Below the pieces are notes generated by a model. It saw only the letters and a program-made list of their open reading frames with translations, made no database searches and was not told the DNA's origin. A DNA stretch of 54,778 bases, taken from contig DYOH01000004.1 of the NCBI GenBank assembly GCA_020720625.1, forward strand, positions 1 to 54,778. The letters run 5' to 3'. Both the position numbers and the translations under genes were made by a program. The DNA comes from Acetofilamentum sp. (lineage in GTDB: Bacteria > Bacteroidota > Bacteroidia > Bacteroidales > DYOH01). Shown here one piece after another: positions 7,563-16,033 of this stretch. The first letter of the stretch is position 1. Each line of letters begins with the position of its first letter.

Positions 7563-8360
7563 ATGATGAATAATTTAGAAAACAAAGTAATATGGATTAC
7601 TGGGGCTTCATCGGGCATTGGCGAAGCGCTGGCTTATGCTTTTAACCGTGAAAAAGCCAAAATTATTATTTCTGCACGCCGCACAGATGAACTTACCAGA
7701 GTAAAAAAAAATTGCCAAAATCCAGAGTTGGTGAGCATCTTACAACTTGACCTTTCGAAGCACCAAGAGTTAGAATTTAAAGCGAAGGAAGCACTGAGTA
7801 TTTTCAACGGAATTGATGTTCTTATCAATAATGGAGGTATTAGTCAGAGAGCATTAGCCGCCGAAACAAAAATAGACATAGACAAACGTATTATGGACAT
7901 CAATTATTTTGGAAGTATAATACTTACCAAAAATATTCTTCCTACAATGTTGGAAAAAAAATCGGGAAGTATTGTAAGTATAACAAGCCTTCTTGGAAAA
8001 TTTGGAACCGCCTATCGTTCTGCTTATGCCGCATCAAAACATGCTTTACACGGATTTTTTGACTCTCTGCGTTCGGAAGTTTATCAACAGCAAATTCAAA
8101 TATTGCTGGTTGTGCCAGGTTTTATAAAAACAAATGTTTCGATAAATGCATTGAGCGCCGATGGAAGTCCAACAAATACAATGGATCCAGGTCAGGAAAA
8201 CGGCATGCTGCCCGAAAAACTTGCCTACAAAATTATAGAGGCGATTAAAACAAATAAAGAAGAAATAACCGTTGGAGGAAAAGAAACAATGGGTGTTCTT
8301 CTGAAACGCTTTGTACCTGGTTTGTTTTCGGGTATGATACGAAAACAAAAAGTAAGATAA
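7563..8360 (+). CDS. Short-chain dehydrogenase/reductase (first paralogue)
   Basis: Classical SDR oxidoreductase of 265 residues with a Rossmann fold. The NAD(P)-binding motif is TGASSGIGEALA near residue 13, the NNGG motif (usual NNAG) near 90, the catalytic Ser in SITSLLG near 140, and YAASK (catalytic Tyr and Lys) near 157. The C-terminal part includes a substrate-lid region (SADGSPTNTMDPGQENG). A second, similar SDR lies at 53068-53892; both keep 'YAASKHA..GF..SLR.E' and a similar lid. The substrate is unknown. ATG at 7563 or 7566 are both possible. A strong terminator follows 17 bases after the stop. Confidence 0.9.
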   Translation: MMNNLENKVIWITGASSGIGEALAYAFNREKAKIIISARRTDELTRVKKNCQNPELVSILQLDLSKHQELEFKAKEALSIFNGIDVLINNGGISQRALAAETKIDIDKRIMDINYFGSIILTKNILPTMLEKKSGSIVSITSLLGKFGTAYRSAYAASKHALHGFFDSLRSEVYQQQIQILLVVPGFIKTNVSINALSADGSPTNTMDPGQENGMLPEKLAYKIIEAIKTNKEEITVGGKETMGVLLKRFVPGLFSGMIRKQKVR

Positions 8361-8377
8361 TGAGAAATAATTCCATT

Positions 8378-8415
8378 AAAAAAGGTCTTTGAATAATGCT
8401 CAAAGACCTTTTTTT
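8378..8415. terminator. Bidirectional intrinsic terminator
   Basis: A 15-bp perfect stem (AAAAAAGGTCTTTGA at 8378-8392 with TCAAAGACCTTTTTT at 8400-8414, loop ATAATGC) with A and T tracts on both sides. It lies between the convergent SDR and acyltransferase genes and can serve both. Confidence 0.9.
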
Positions 8416-8435
8416 AATAAATCAAACAAGTATCA

Positions 8436-9020
8436 TTAGGCAACTTTTGCCGCCTCTACCATTGCATCTTCTAAGTTATCCAGAGTAAAACGCTCCGGAA
8501 ATTTTGGATTAATATCCTTATAAAAGTTATTTACTTGCTTCATTACCTGTAGCAAGTCCTGATTACTATCAATTACCCCTTTAATTTGCATTTCCTTAAA
8601 TTTAAAATCAAGTGCCACAACAATTATTGGTATTCCGGCTTCTTTGGCAATATGATAAAATCCTTTTTTCCATCTGTCAACCTTTTTTCTTGTTCCTTCC
8701 GGAGAAAGCAGGATATGAATATTTTCGTGTTTATCTAAAATGTTTATCACTTGCCTGGAAATACTTACATGTTTATTTTTTCTATCTACCGGTATAGCAT
8801 GCAATAATCGCATAATAATATTAAAGGGAAAAGCAAACAGTTCTTTTTTAGCTAAAACCCTGTATTTTTGTCCAATAATATTGATAAACAACTTTCCTAA
8901 AACCGAATCGAAATTACTTGTATGCGCTGCAAAAATGATAACCGATTTCTTAATCGAAGGAAAATTTCCATTAATTTTCCAACCCAACAAATAAAAAATC
9001 AACACAGAAAACCATCTCAT
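8436..9020 (-). CDS. Lysophospholipid acyltransferase family protein (PlsC-like)
   Basis: A 194-residue membrane-associated acyltransferase that would move a fatty acyl chain to a glycerophospholipid or related acceptor. It has the two family motifs: H-x4-D at H33/D38 in AAHTSNFDS, and SPEGTRKK with the phosphate-binding Arg near residue 108. The N-terminal hydrophobic segment (1-14) would anchor it. At 194 residues it is shorter than typical PlsC (about 240) and lacks a C-terminal extension, like the small Bacteroidota acyltransferases that are often called 1-acyl-glycerol-3-phosphate acyltransferases. It could instead acylate an aminolipid. A TAATTTTG box lies 28 bases upstream. Confidence 0.82.
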   Translation of the reverse strand: MRWFSVLIFYLLGWKINGNFPSIKKSVIIFAAHTSNFDSVLGKLFINIIGQKYRVLAKKELFAFPFNIIMRLLHAIPVDRKNKHVSISRQVINILDKHENIHILLSPEGTRKKVDRWKKGFYHIAKEAGIPIIVVALDFKFKEMQIKGVIDSNQDLLQVMKQVNNFYKDINPKFPERFTLDNLEDAMVEAAKVA

Positions 9021-9312
9021 ATCTCAAAGCTTTTATAAATTACAAATCAAAATTAACGATAATTTAAAAGCGCGATAAAATTATGGGACAAACAACCAAA
9101 AAATGGGGCTAAATTGAGTTCTCAGGGACTAAATACATTCACAAAAATCTAAATAATAATAAACTAATAAATTAATAAGCCATTAGCTCAGGGACGAATT
9201 GCAAACCACTAAACAATAAACATTCTTAGTGGAGTAATTACCAAGCATCAAAGTTGAAAAGTATTTTACTTAAAAATGATAATCTAATAAATAACTATAC
9301 AACGAATTAAAA
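9021..9312 (-). promoter_or_regulatory. Gene-free stretch with acyltransferase -7 box
   Basis: This 292-base gap holds TAATTTTG on the minus strand (9048-9055), a candidate -7 box for the acyltransferase without a good -33 element. It also has two CTCAGGGAC copies (9121-9129, 9187-9195) and a 7-bp inverted repeat CCACTAA/TTAGTGG (9206-9212, 9226-9232) without a T tract. No gene was seen. Confidence 0.35.
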
Positions 9313-10164
9313 CTAAATTAGCTGTTTTAGCTGATTAATGTAATTGCGCGAAACAGGAACAGAGAATTCCAGATCTTCTAAATGCACTTTTACTCCTTGA
9401 GAATTACCTTCTACCTCGTCGATAAACTTTACATTTATGATACTTGTTCTATGACATTTAAACATAAAACTATATTCTTTAACAATTTCTTCAGCTTTTT
9501 TTAAACTGCATCTAATAAGCTTATGCTGCAATTTTTCATTCTCAACCCAAAAAATTTCGATGTAATTATTGGCCGATTTAATTAATCTCAGCGAATGCAC
9601 ATCCAATTCAAGATTCTCCTGCTGATATTCGGATTCGAACATAACCAAGGTTTTTTGAAAATTCATTTTTTGCATCAATTTGTTGTTTAACTCCAAAGCG
9701 CTTTGCAAATTATGTTTCAAAAGCCGGTTCTGATTTATAACAATCAATAAGGAAATCGGAATTACGCTAAACAAAAAGATTTTTCCTATTTGAAAATAGT
9801 GAATATCCACTAAATCAATGTATTGAAAATAAATAGAATAGCCAAAAGCCACGGTAAATAATATCCATATATTCCAAAAAATTTCCTTCATAATATTCCA
9901 CTGCATATTGGTTAACCTTTTTTGCATAAATGAAGGAAGAACAAGGAGATTAAAACTTAGGGTAACAAAAGTAACCAACATGATTCCAACAATAAATTTT
10001 ACCTTTTCGTCGAAAATAAGACTTTTTATTTCGAAAGGTTGAAAAGCAAATAAAAAAAGTGCAACTATACCACTGATAAACGAAACAATCTTGGCATTGT
10101 GCATCAAATCGCTATTGAACAAATAGGGCTTATTCAAATACTTTATTATTGCGGATATTTTCAT
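9313..10164 (-). CDS. Membrane-anchored LytTR-family transcription regulator
   Basis: A 283-residue regulator with four predicted membrane segments (about 25-43, 54-76, 90-112 and 120-140), a short coiled linker (145-175) and a C-terminal LytTR DNA-binding domain (about 183-283). LytTR features include IKSANNYIEIFW, a CSLKKAEEIV segment and FKCHRTSIINVKFIDEVEG. Most LytTR proteins are response regulators; this class carries its own membrane sensor and no receiver domain. It would bind DNA at the inner face of the membrane. It is divergent from the secreted trio beginning at 10323, and the two promoters overlap at 10171-10188, so it may control that trio or itself. The signal sensed is unknown. 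Confidence 0.87.
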   Translation of the reverse strand: MKISAIIKYLNKPYLFNSDLMHNAKIVSFISGIVALFLFAFQPFEIKSLIFDEKVKFIVGIMLVTFVTLSFNLLVLPSFMQKRLTNMQWNIMKEIFWNIWILFTVAFGYSIYFQYIDLVDIHYFQIGKIFLFSVIPISLLIVINQNRLLKHNLQSALELNNKLMQKMNFQKTLVMFESEYQQENLELDVHSLRLIKSANNYIEIFWVENEKLQHKLIRCSLKKAEEIVKEYSFMFKCHRTSIINVKFIDEVEGNSQGVKVHLEDLEFSVPVSRNYINQLKQLI

Positions 10165-10170
10165 AATTTA

Positions 10171-10188
10171 GCAAAATTATAGTTTTGC
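10171..10188. promoter_or_regulatory. Overlapping divergent -7 boxes in a palindrome
   Basis: GCAAAA-TTATAG-TTTTGC is an inverted repeat that contains TAATTTTG on the minus strand (10172-10179) and TAGTTTTG on the plus strand (10180-10187), both exact TAnnTTTG matches. The minus one would start transcription within a few bases of the LytTR ATG; the plus one would serve the 10323 gene with a ~130-base leader. Confidence 0.4.
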
Positions 10189-10322
10189 TTCGAATAATAA
10201 AACTTAATTATTCATTTGAAAAAAATGCTGGTTTTCTTTTATTTAGTGATATATGCTTTAAATTTGAGTACTTAAGAGAAATCAGTATGTATAATTGGTT
10301 GATAATAATTTTTTTATTTTAT

Positions 10323-11996
10323 ATGATAAGAGAAAAAAAAATTACGCTATTGGTAGTTATTTGCATTGTTTTTATCTTTGAGCTTCATGCTCAACCCAAA
10401 TTTCCGCCTGAAAAACCCAAACTCGTTGTAGGTATAATTGTGGATGGATTTAAAGCCGACTATATTCAAAGGTACTGGGAAAAATATAGCGAAAACGGAT
10501 TTAAGAAAATCATCAACAGCGGCACTCATTTTCAAAACCATGTAAATAAGCAATTAATCAACGAAAGTATTGTCTGCTATGCTAATATCAGCACAGGATC
10601 TTATGCCTCATCGCACGGCATTATTGATACAGAATATTTCGACAGATTAACCGAAAATATGGTTCATTGCAGTTACAGTGAGAAACAAAAGAGTCTGAAT
10701 AACGAGAATACACGCCAGAAATACAATAGCATTCAAATGCTTGCCTCTGCATTAAGCGATGAATTAAAATATACGACCAACAAGCAATCAAAAATTGTAT
10801 CAATAGCCATGGATGCGCCGGCAGCCTCAATTATGGCCGGGCATAAAAGCGGAATAGCACTGTGGATGGATTACAGCTCAGGTAAATGGACAAGTTCGGC
10901 TTATTTTAACGATAGTTTGCCCAAATGGCTCGATGCTTTTAACCAAAAAAATTTGGCTGATATTTATCTCAATAAACAATGGACAAGCTTGCTTTCGCTA
11001 GAAAAATACACAGAAAGCTTGGCAGATAATGATGAATATGAAAGAGGATTCGGTCGATTTCACAAAGAATTTCCGTATGATTTGTCGAAAATAAGCCTGG
11101 GAAAAGATAAATATGCTATTTTAAATGAAACCCCTTTTGGCATAAGCTTTTCGAAAGATTTGGCCATTCAGGCCATCATTGAAGAAAATATGGGAAAAGA
11201 TGAAATCCCTGATTTGCTTTATCTATCCATTACATCGGGCGAAGGAATTTCGGCACGTTTTCATCCATTATCGGTGGAAACGGAAGATTTTTTTCTGAGA
11301 TTGGATCAGGAAATTGCGCATTTAATCACCTTTATCGAGTCGGAAATAGGCATTGAAAATACCTTAATATTTCTTACCGGAACGCATGGAATGGCTCTTC
11401 CGCCCGAATATATGGCAAAACAAGGCTTTGATGTGGACTATTTTGACCCATCGAAGATTATTGGTATACTAACAAGCTATTTAAAAGCTATTTACGGGAA
11501 AGGCGACTGGATACAATATTACAATCATCAGCAAATGTATCTAAACAGGGAATTAATAAGAAAAAGTGGTTTCAGTTTAGGCGATTTTCAACAAAGTATC
11601 ACCGATTTTCTTGTTCAGGTATCAGGCATTTCGCAAGCGGTTGGTTCACTATCGCTCGAGAATGGTTCAGCCACTGGCGAATATTTTAGGAACCTACAAA
11701 ATTCTTATCACCAAAAACGTTCTGCCGACATTTTTATCAATTTATCGCCAGGATGGGTTGAAAGACCTTATTTCAAAGATGAACAAAGAATGTATGCCCA
11801 TAATTCAAGCTATATGTACAACGCCCATATACCGCTAATCTGGTATGGATGGAAAATCAAGCGCAAAAAAATTAATTCGCTTTCGCAGCCCATAGACATA
11901 GCTCCAACAATAGCCAATTTCTTAATGCTATCACAACCCAATGCCAGTCAGGGTACTCCACTAAATGATATCATCTTACAAGAAAAACCAAAATAA
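10323..11996 (+). CDS. PafA-like alkaline phosphatase superfamily protein, probably inactive
   Basis: Exported protein of 557 residues with signal peptide 1-24 and the overall fold signature of PafA-type alkaline phosphatases (VVGIIVDGFKADYI, then a STGSYASSHGIID segment, SVETEDFFLRLDQEIA, HIPLIWYGW). One metal Asp (D41), and two metal His (H355, H502) remain. The expected nucleophile Thr is Asn80/Glu81, the Lys-Asp-Arg motif is Met163-Asp164-Ala165, the Asp and His of 'STDYVGH' are Glu307 and Ala311, and the Asp of 'ADHG' is Thr354. Together these suggest a catalytically dead relative used for binding or scaffolding. The start at 10323 gives a standard signal peptide; the frame extends upstream to 10185 without one. 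The subtilase gene follows with no gap. Confidence 0.8.
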   Translation: MIREKKITLLVVICIVFIFELHAQPKFPPEKPKLVVGIIVDGFKADYIQRYWEKYSENGFKKIINSGTHFQNHVNKQLINESIVCYANISTGSYASSHGIIDTEYFDRLTENMVHCSYSEKQKSLNNENTRQKYNSIQMLASALSDELKYTTNKQSKIVSIAMDAPAASIMAGHKSGIALWMDYSSGKWTSSAYFNDSLPKWLDAFNQKNLADIYLNKQWTSLLSLEKYTESLADNDEYERGFGRFHKEFPYDLSKISLGKDKYAILNETPFGISFSKDLAIQAIIEENMGKDEIPDLLYLSITSGEGISARFHPLSVETEDFFLRLDQEIAHLITFIESEIGIENTLIFLTGTHGMALPPEYMAKQGFDVDYFDPSKIIGILTSYLKAIYGKGDWIQYYNHQQMYLNRELIRKSGFSLGDFQQSITDFLVQVSGISQAVGSLSLENGSATGEYFRNLQNSYHQKRSADIFINLSPGWVERPYFKDEQRMYAHNSSYMYNAHIPLIWYGWKIKRKKINSLSQPIDIAPTIANFLMLSQPNASQGTPLNDIILQEKPK

Positions 11997-13577
11997 ATGA
12001 ATTGCACTCAAAAATGCTATTTTTCGCTACTTTTCATAACTTTACTATTTTCGGAAAGTATTTTTTCGCAAGAATGGAACTGGATTTATTATGCAGATAA
12101 AACAGGCAGTAGCTTCAATCCCACAGAATATTTCGATATCAAAGCCATTGAAAGGCGAATAAATACGGGCATAAGTTTAATAGACAGTAGCGATTTTCCA
12201 ATAAATGAGCAATATATCAAGATTATTACAGAAAATACTGACTCAAGCCTTTATCATTCAAGATGGCTAAATGCTAGTGCTGTATTAATAACCAAGGCAC
12301 AAGCAGATTATTTAAAAACTTTGCCATTTGTAAAAAAAATTGCTCCAATAGCGGTATTCGCAAATCCTTGTCAGAATGAATACGACACAACGCTCTCGGC
12401 AATAGATAAATCAATATTAAATAAACAGTTAAACAATATGGAGGGGTCTATCTTTTCCTCAGGACAAATCTGTGGAACGGGTATTAGAATAGCAATATTC
12501 GATACAGGATTTCCATTTTTAAATGATATTCCAGTATTTGAGCATCTTGTAAAGAATAAAAGAATTATTAAAACCTACGATTTTGCCAAAAATAAGGAAT
12601 TGGTATACGATTTTAACCCCCATGGAACCTCGGTTTTGTCTTGTATAACAGGCAAAATTGGGAGTATACGGCTAGGATTAGCTACTGATGCCGAATTTTT
12701 ACTGGCAAGAACAGAAACAAACCGCGAAATTGCCCAGGAGGAAGTCTATTGGGTAGCTGCCTTAGAGTGGGCCGATAAAAATGGTGCGCAAATAGTAAAT
12801 AGTTCACTTGGTTACACTTATCACAGATATTTTCCGGAAGAAATGGACGGAAAAACCAGCGTAGTTGCCCAAGCTGCGCAAATAGCCGCACGCAAGGGTA
12901 TACTTATTGTAAATTCTATGGGAAACGACGGAAATAACGAATGGAAAGTTCTAGCCACGCCTGCCGATGCCGACAGTATTTTAAGCGTTGGAGCGGTAGA
13001 AGCTGCAAGTATGTTACATAGTAATTTCAGTTCGTTTGGCCCCACTGCCGATTTTCGGTTAAAACCAAATATTGTGGCCAACGGTAAAGTAGTTGCTGCC
13101 GGAACTAAATCACTACAAACACTTTCGGGAACAAGTTTTGCAGCACCTTTAATAACAGGTTTTGCAGCCTGCGTTTGGCAACTGTTTCCGCATTATTCAA
13201 ACATGGATATCATCAACGAAATACAAAAATCCGCATCGCTCTACCCCTATTTCGATTATGCTCATGGATACGGCATTCCAAAAGCAGGCTACTTTTTTGG
13301 GGAAAAGAATCCCCATCCCAAAGAAAGCTTCCAAATTGAAATTCAAGATCAAAAAATATACTTGATTTTTAGTTCTACGCAAAATTTTAAAGGTATAGGC
13401 TCTAATTATCTATACTTTCATCTGGCCGACGAAAATAATAAAATAATAGAATACTGGGTGGTTGAATTAGAAAACACTTCACAATACCAACTACCGATCG
13501 AAAAAATTGATGATAATCAAAATATTAGAGTATTTTTCAGAGGAACAATGAAAACGATAAATAAAATCGACTTATGA
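11997..13577 (+). CDS. Secreted subtilisin-family (S8) serine peptidase
   Basis: A 526-residue exported peptidase with signal peptide 1-25, an N-terminal prodomain region (about 26-150), and an S8 catalytic domain (about 160-430). The triad is D169 in IAIFDTGF, H209 in NPHGTSV and S380 in SGTSFAAPL. The oxyanion Asn is probably in IVNSMGND. The last ~85 residues form an extension, with no obvious type IX sorting domain. The ATG begins one base after the TAA of the phosphatase-like gene, and the stop overlaps the next ATG by 4 bases (ATGA), so the three genes look translationally coupled. Substrates are unknown; a partner in the same operon is an obvious candidate for processing. Confidence 0.9.
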   Translation: MNCTQKCYFSLLFITLLFSESIFSQEWNWIYYADKTGSSFNPTEYFDIKAIERRINTGISLIDSSDFPINEQYIKIITENTDSSLYHSRWLNASAVLITKAQADYLKTLPFVKKIAPIAVFANPCQNEYDTTLSAIDKSILNKQLNNMEGSIFSSGQICGTGIRIAIFDTGFPFLNDIPVFEHLVKNKRIIKTYDFAKNKELVYDFNPHGTSVLSCITGKIGSIRLGLATDAEFLLARTETNREIAQEEVYWVAALEWADKNGAQIVNSSLGYTYHRYFPEEMDGKTSVVAQAAQIAARKGILIVNSMGNDGNNEWKVLATPADADSILSVGAVEAASMLHSNFSSFGPTADFRLKPNIVANGKVVAAGTKSLQTLSGTSFAAPLITGFAACVWQLFPHYSNMDIINEIQKSASLYPYFDYAHGYGIPKAGYFFGEKNPHPKESFQIEIQDQKIYLIFSSTQNFKGIGSNYLYFHLADENNKIIEYWVVELENTSQYQLPIEKIDDNQNIRVFFRGTMKTINKIDL

Positions 13578-14293
13578 AATCCATTAAACATATTAGCATT
13601 GTTTTAGCAGTAATGCTATTTTCAGCACCTATTCGAGCTCAAAAAATAGTTATAAACGAGAAAACCGGTAGCTTATTTGAACAAAAAAATGATTTTGGTC
13701 CTGCCCAAAAAAGATTTAAACACTTGTATCTGGGTTATGGATTAATGCTGGATAACCCAAATTTTCAAAATATAAGACTCGAAGCCTGGAGGTCGAACAG
13801 TATCACCACCGGGTGGCGAACTCAGTATAAAATCTGGAAGTTTTATAGTTTGGGAACTGATTTATTTTACAACTACAGCGATTTTGCCATTAAACAATAC
13901 GATGGAAAAACTTTTCCGGATTTAGAAATTCATCAAAAAGAAAAGCTAAGTTTTCATAATGCCGGAACAGAAATTTATCAGCGAATTACTTTCTTTAAAC
14001 GAGGGAAACTCATGGGAACATTTCTCGATGCCGGAATTTATGGAAGCTATGTATTTTTGAGCAAATATACAGAAAAAGACAAATTCGACGAATATAATAA
14101 TAATGCAAAAATAAGAGTAATTACCTACAGAAGACTAAATTATACAGAGAATTATCAATACGGAGTGCATGCCAGGCTTGGATTTAACAAATGGGCAATT
14201 GCCAGTGGATACAGGCTCTCGAATTTACTAAAAAATACGAATGTTTGTCTGCCACCTATCTGGTTCGAATTACAACTTGGATTGCATAAGTAG
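13574..14293 (+). CDS. Small exported protein, probable outer-membrane beta barrel
   Basis: I do not recognise the family. It has 239 residues, with a signal peptide at about 1-22 (MKSIKHISIVLAVMLFSAPIRA), no lipobox, and alternating aromatic/polar stretches (FYSLGTDLFYNYSDFAI, GTFLDAGIYGSYVFLSK, YGVHARLGFNKWAIASGYRL, LPPIWFELQLGL), which suggest beta strands of a small barrel of about eight to ten strands. It starts within the stop codon of the subtilase gene and ends 8 bases from the convergent aspartase, so it closes the trio. A surface anchor or substrate of the peptidase is possible; this is inference. Confidence 0.6.
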   Translation: MKSIKHISIVLAVMLFSAPIRAQKIVINEKTGSLFEQKNDFGPAQKRFKHLYLGYGLMLDNPNFQNIRLEAWRSNSITTGWRTQYKIWKFYSLGTDLFYNYSDFAIKQYDGKTFPDLEIHQKEKLSFHNAGTEIYQRITFFKRGKLMGTFLDAGIYGSYVFLSKYTEKDKFDEYNNNAKIRVITYRRLNYTENYQYGVHARLGFNKWAIASGYRLSNLLKNTNVCLPPIWFELQLGLHK

Positions 14294-14300
14294 TTTTTGG

Positions 14301-15731
14301 TTAAATGTCTTTCACAGAATAACCCTGTTTAAGCAAATTTTGATGTTCCAAAAGTTCACGCAATTTATTTTCATCAATCAAATTAAGATCTTCATTCGCT
14401 TGAAAAATATCAATCCCATTCTGTTTCATGATTGCCGATAGTTTTTCGGCTTTATGGTAACCTATATATGGAATCAAGCTTGTGCAAATAGTTGGATGAC
14501 AGAATAACTGCAAAGCCGATTTTTTTACGTCAACCAAAAGGCCGACAATTAAATTATGCGTTACAGTTTCGTTTGCAGAAATAAGTAAATCAATACTTTG
14601 AAGTAAAGCATGACCAATTAGCGGCAAATAAGCATTTAACTCAAAATTACCCATCGCAGCCAAACCCGAAATCAACATATCATTGGCGTATACCTGATGT
14701 GCCACACTAATGGCAAATTCTGCAATCACCGGATTTACCTTGCCAGGCATAATGCTGCTGCCCACTTGCTTTTGTGGTATAGAAATGATATTACCCCCAA
14801 AATCTGATGCAAAAAGCCTGATATCTGCTACCATTTTTTCCAAATTCACGGCATGAGCCTTCAAAATGGCGTGCACTTCAACAAAAGCATCGAGATTTGA
14901 TGTTGCATCGAACATATTTTCAGCTCTTGTAATAGGCAAATTTGTAAGTTCGAGCAGTGTTGGCACAATTTGCATGATATAAAAACGCGGTAACGATATT
15001 CCATTTCCAATAGCACCACCACCCAAATTAATTAGTTTAATTCTTTCGAATACTTTAGAAACCCGCCACCAATCGCGCGAAAGAGCATCGTTGAAAGCAC
15101 TAAAAAATGCACCCCACGAAGATGGCACGGCTGCTTGCAACTGTGTATAGGCTATACGAATATCGTTTCTATAGTTTTGTTCAAGATGTTCGATGTTTTT
15201 TCGCAAATTGTTTATTTTCTCTTCCAGCAACAACAAATTCTGCATTATTGCAAGTTTAAGAGCCGATGGAATTACATCGTTGGTTGATTGATAAATATTT
15301 GCATCTTCGATAGGATCAACTTTTTGGTAATCACCCGGAGATTCGCCCAGAACCTGAAGCGCTCTATTTGCAATTATTTCGTTAATATTTAAATTAATAC
15401 TCGTACCTGCACCTCCCTGAAGCGGAGGAATAATAAAGTATTGAAAATGTAAACCATTTGCAACTTCCTCTGCCGCCAAAATCAGCGCTGCAATTTTTTT
15501 TTGATCCATCAAGTACATTGTTTTTGGAATATTTTTTTCCTTGCTAACGGCTATAAACAACTGTTTATGAGTTAAATAAACAGCTTTCTTAACCAATCCG
15601 ATGGCTTTATACCAATGTATGGAGAAGTATCCGTCCGATAGAAAATTCTGCCTCGCTCTAAAGGCATTAATTCCATATAAAACATCATCCGGAAGTTCAA
15701 TTGCACCTAAAAAATCTTTTTCAACTCTCAT
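14301..15731 (-). CDS. aspA: Aspartate ammonia-lyase
   Basis: Aspartase reversibly deaminates L-aspartate to fumarate and ammonia. The 476-residue length is usual. Visible superfamily motifs are RVEKDFLGAIELPDDVLYGI (N-terminus), YQSTNDVIPSALKLA, and the flexible catalytic loop signature GSSIMPGKVNPVIAEF, which carries the catalytic Ser. The segment YTQLQAAVP has Gln where fumarases have His (THLQDA), as in E. coli aspartase, supporting aspartase over class II fumarase. The N-terminal region INAFRARQNF departs somewhat from the usual 'QTLRAVENF', so some substrate uncertainty stays. A TAGCTTTG box lies upstream at 15777-15784. Confidence 0.85.
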   Translation of the reverse strand: MRVEKDFLGAIELPDDVLYGINAFRARQNFLSDGYFSIHWYKAIGLVKKAVYLTHKQLFIAVSKEKNIPKTMYLMDQKKIAALILAAEEVANGLHFQYFIIPPLQGGAGTSINLNINEIIANRALQVLGESPGDYQKVDPIEDANIYQSTNDVIPSALKLAIMQNLLLLEEKINNLRKNIEHLEQNYRNDIRIAYTQLQAAVPSSWGAFFSAFNDALSRDWWRVSKVFERIKLINLGGGAIGNGISLPRFYIMQIVPTLLELTNLPITRAENMFDATSNLDAFVEVHAILKAHAVNLEKMVADIRLFASDFGGNIISIPQKQVGSSIMPGKVNPVIAEFAISVAHQVYANDMLISGLAAMGNFELNAYLPLIGHALLQSIDLLISANETVTHNLIVGLLVDVKKSALQLFCHPTICTSLIPYIGYHKAEKLSAIMKQNGIDIFQANEDLNLIDENKLRELLEHQNLLKQGYSVKDI

Positions 15732-16033
15732 AAATATTGTATATAAATTGCTAAATTACAAATATCTGATTTAGCGCAAAGCTAAAGTTTTTCGCATCCT
15801 AAAAATCAAGATAATCAAACAAATTTAGTTTGTAAATTGATGTTTAAGGAAACTGTCAAAAAAAAACAAATAAATGATTTTTCAAAAAAAAGGATATCAT
15901 TGAGAAAAACTGCATCAATATTATAATCTGCATTCGTATATTCTCAAAAAAAATGAAATAAAATTTAAAAAAAGAATTTTTCAGGCTTCAAAAAAAATAA
16001 TCTATCTTTGCAATTTAGAATCAGTTTAAATAA
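15732..16033. promoter_or_regulatory. Divergent intergenic region with aspartase and ruvX promoters
   Basis: On the minus strand TAGCTTTG (15777-15784) follows a TTGA about 20 bases earlier and is a fair aspA promoter; it lies within a small inverted repeat TTTAGC-GCAAA-GCTAAA (15770-15786). On the plus strand TATCTTTG (16003-16010) is an exact -7 box 24 bases before the ruvX ATG, with a weak T-rich -33. The rest is A/T-rich with no gene seen. Confidence 0.5.

Noticed and set aside
9121-9195. CTCAGGGAC direct repeats as LytTR binding sites
   Set aside because: Two copies 66 bases apart; LytTR sites usually are spaced about 10-13 bases apart. They lie on the 3' side of the LytTR gene. Possibly chance.
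14301-15731. Reading the aspartase as class II fumarase
   Set aside because: The TQLQ segment has Gln in place of the fumarase His (THLQ), as in aspartases; the rest of the motifs are shared by both families.
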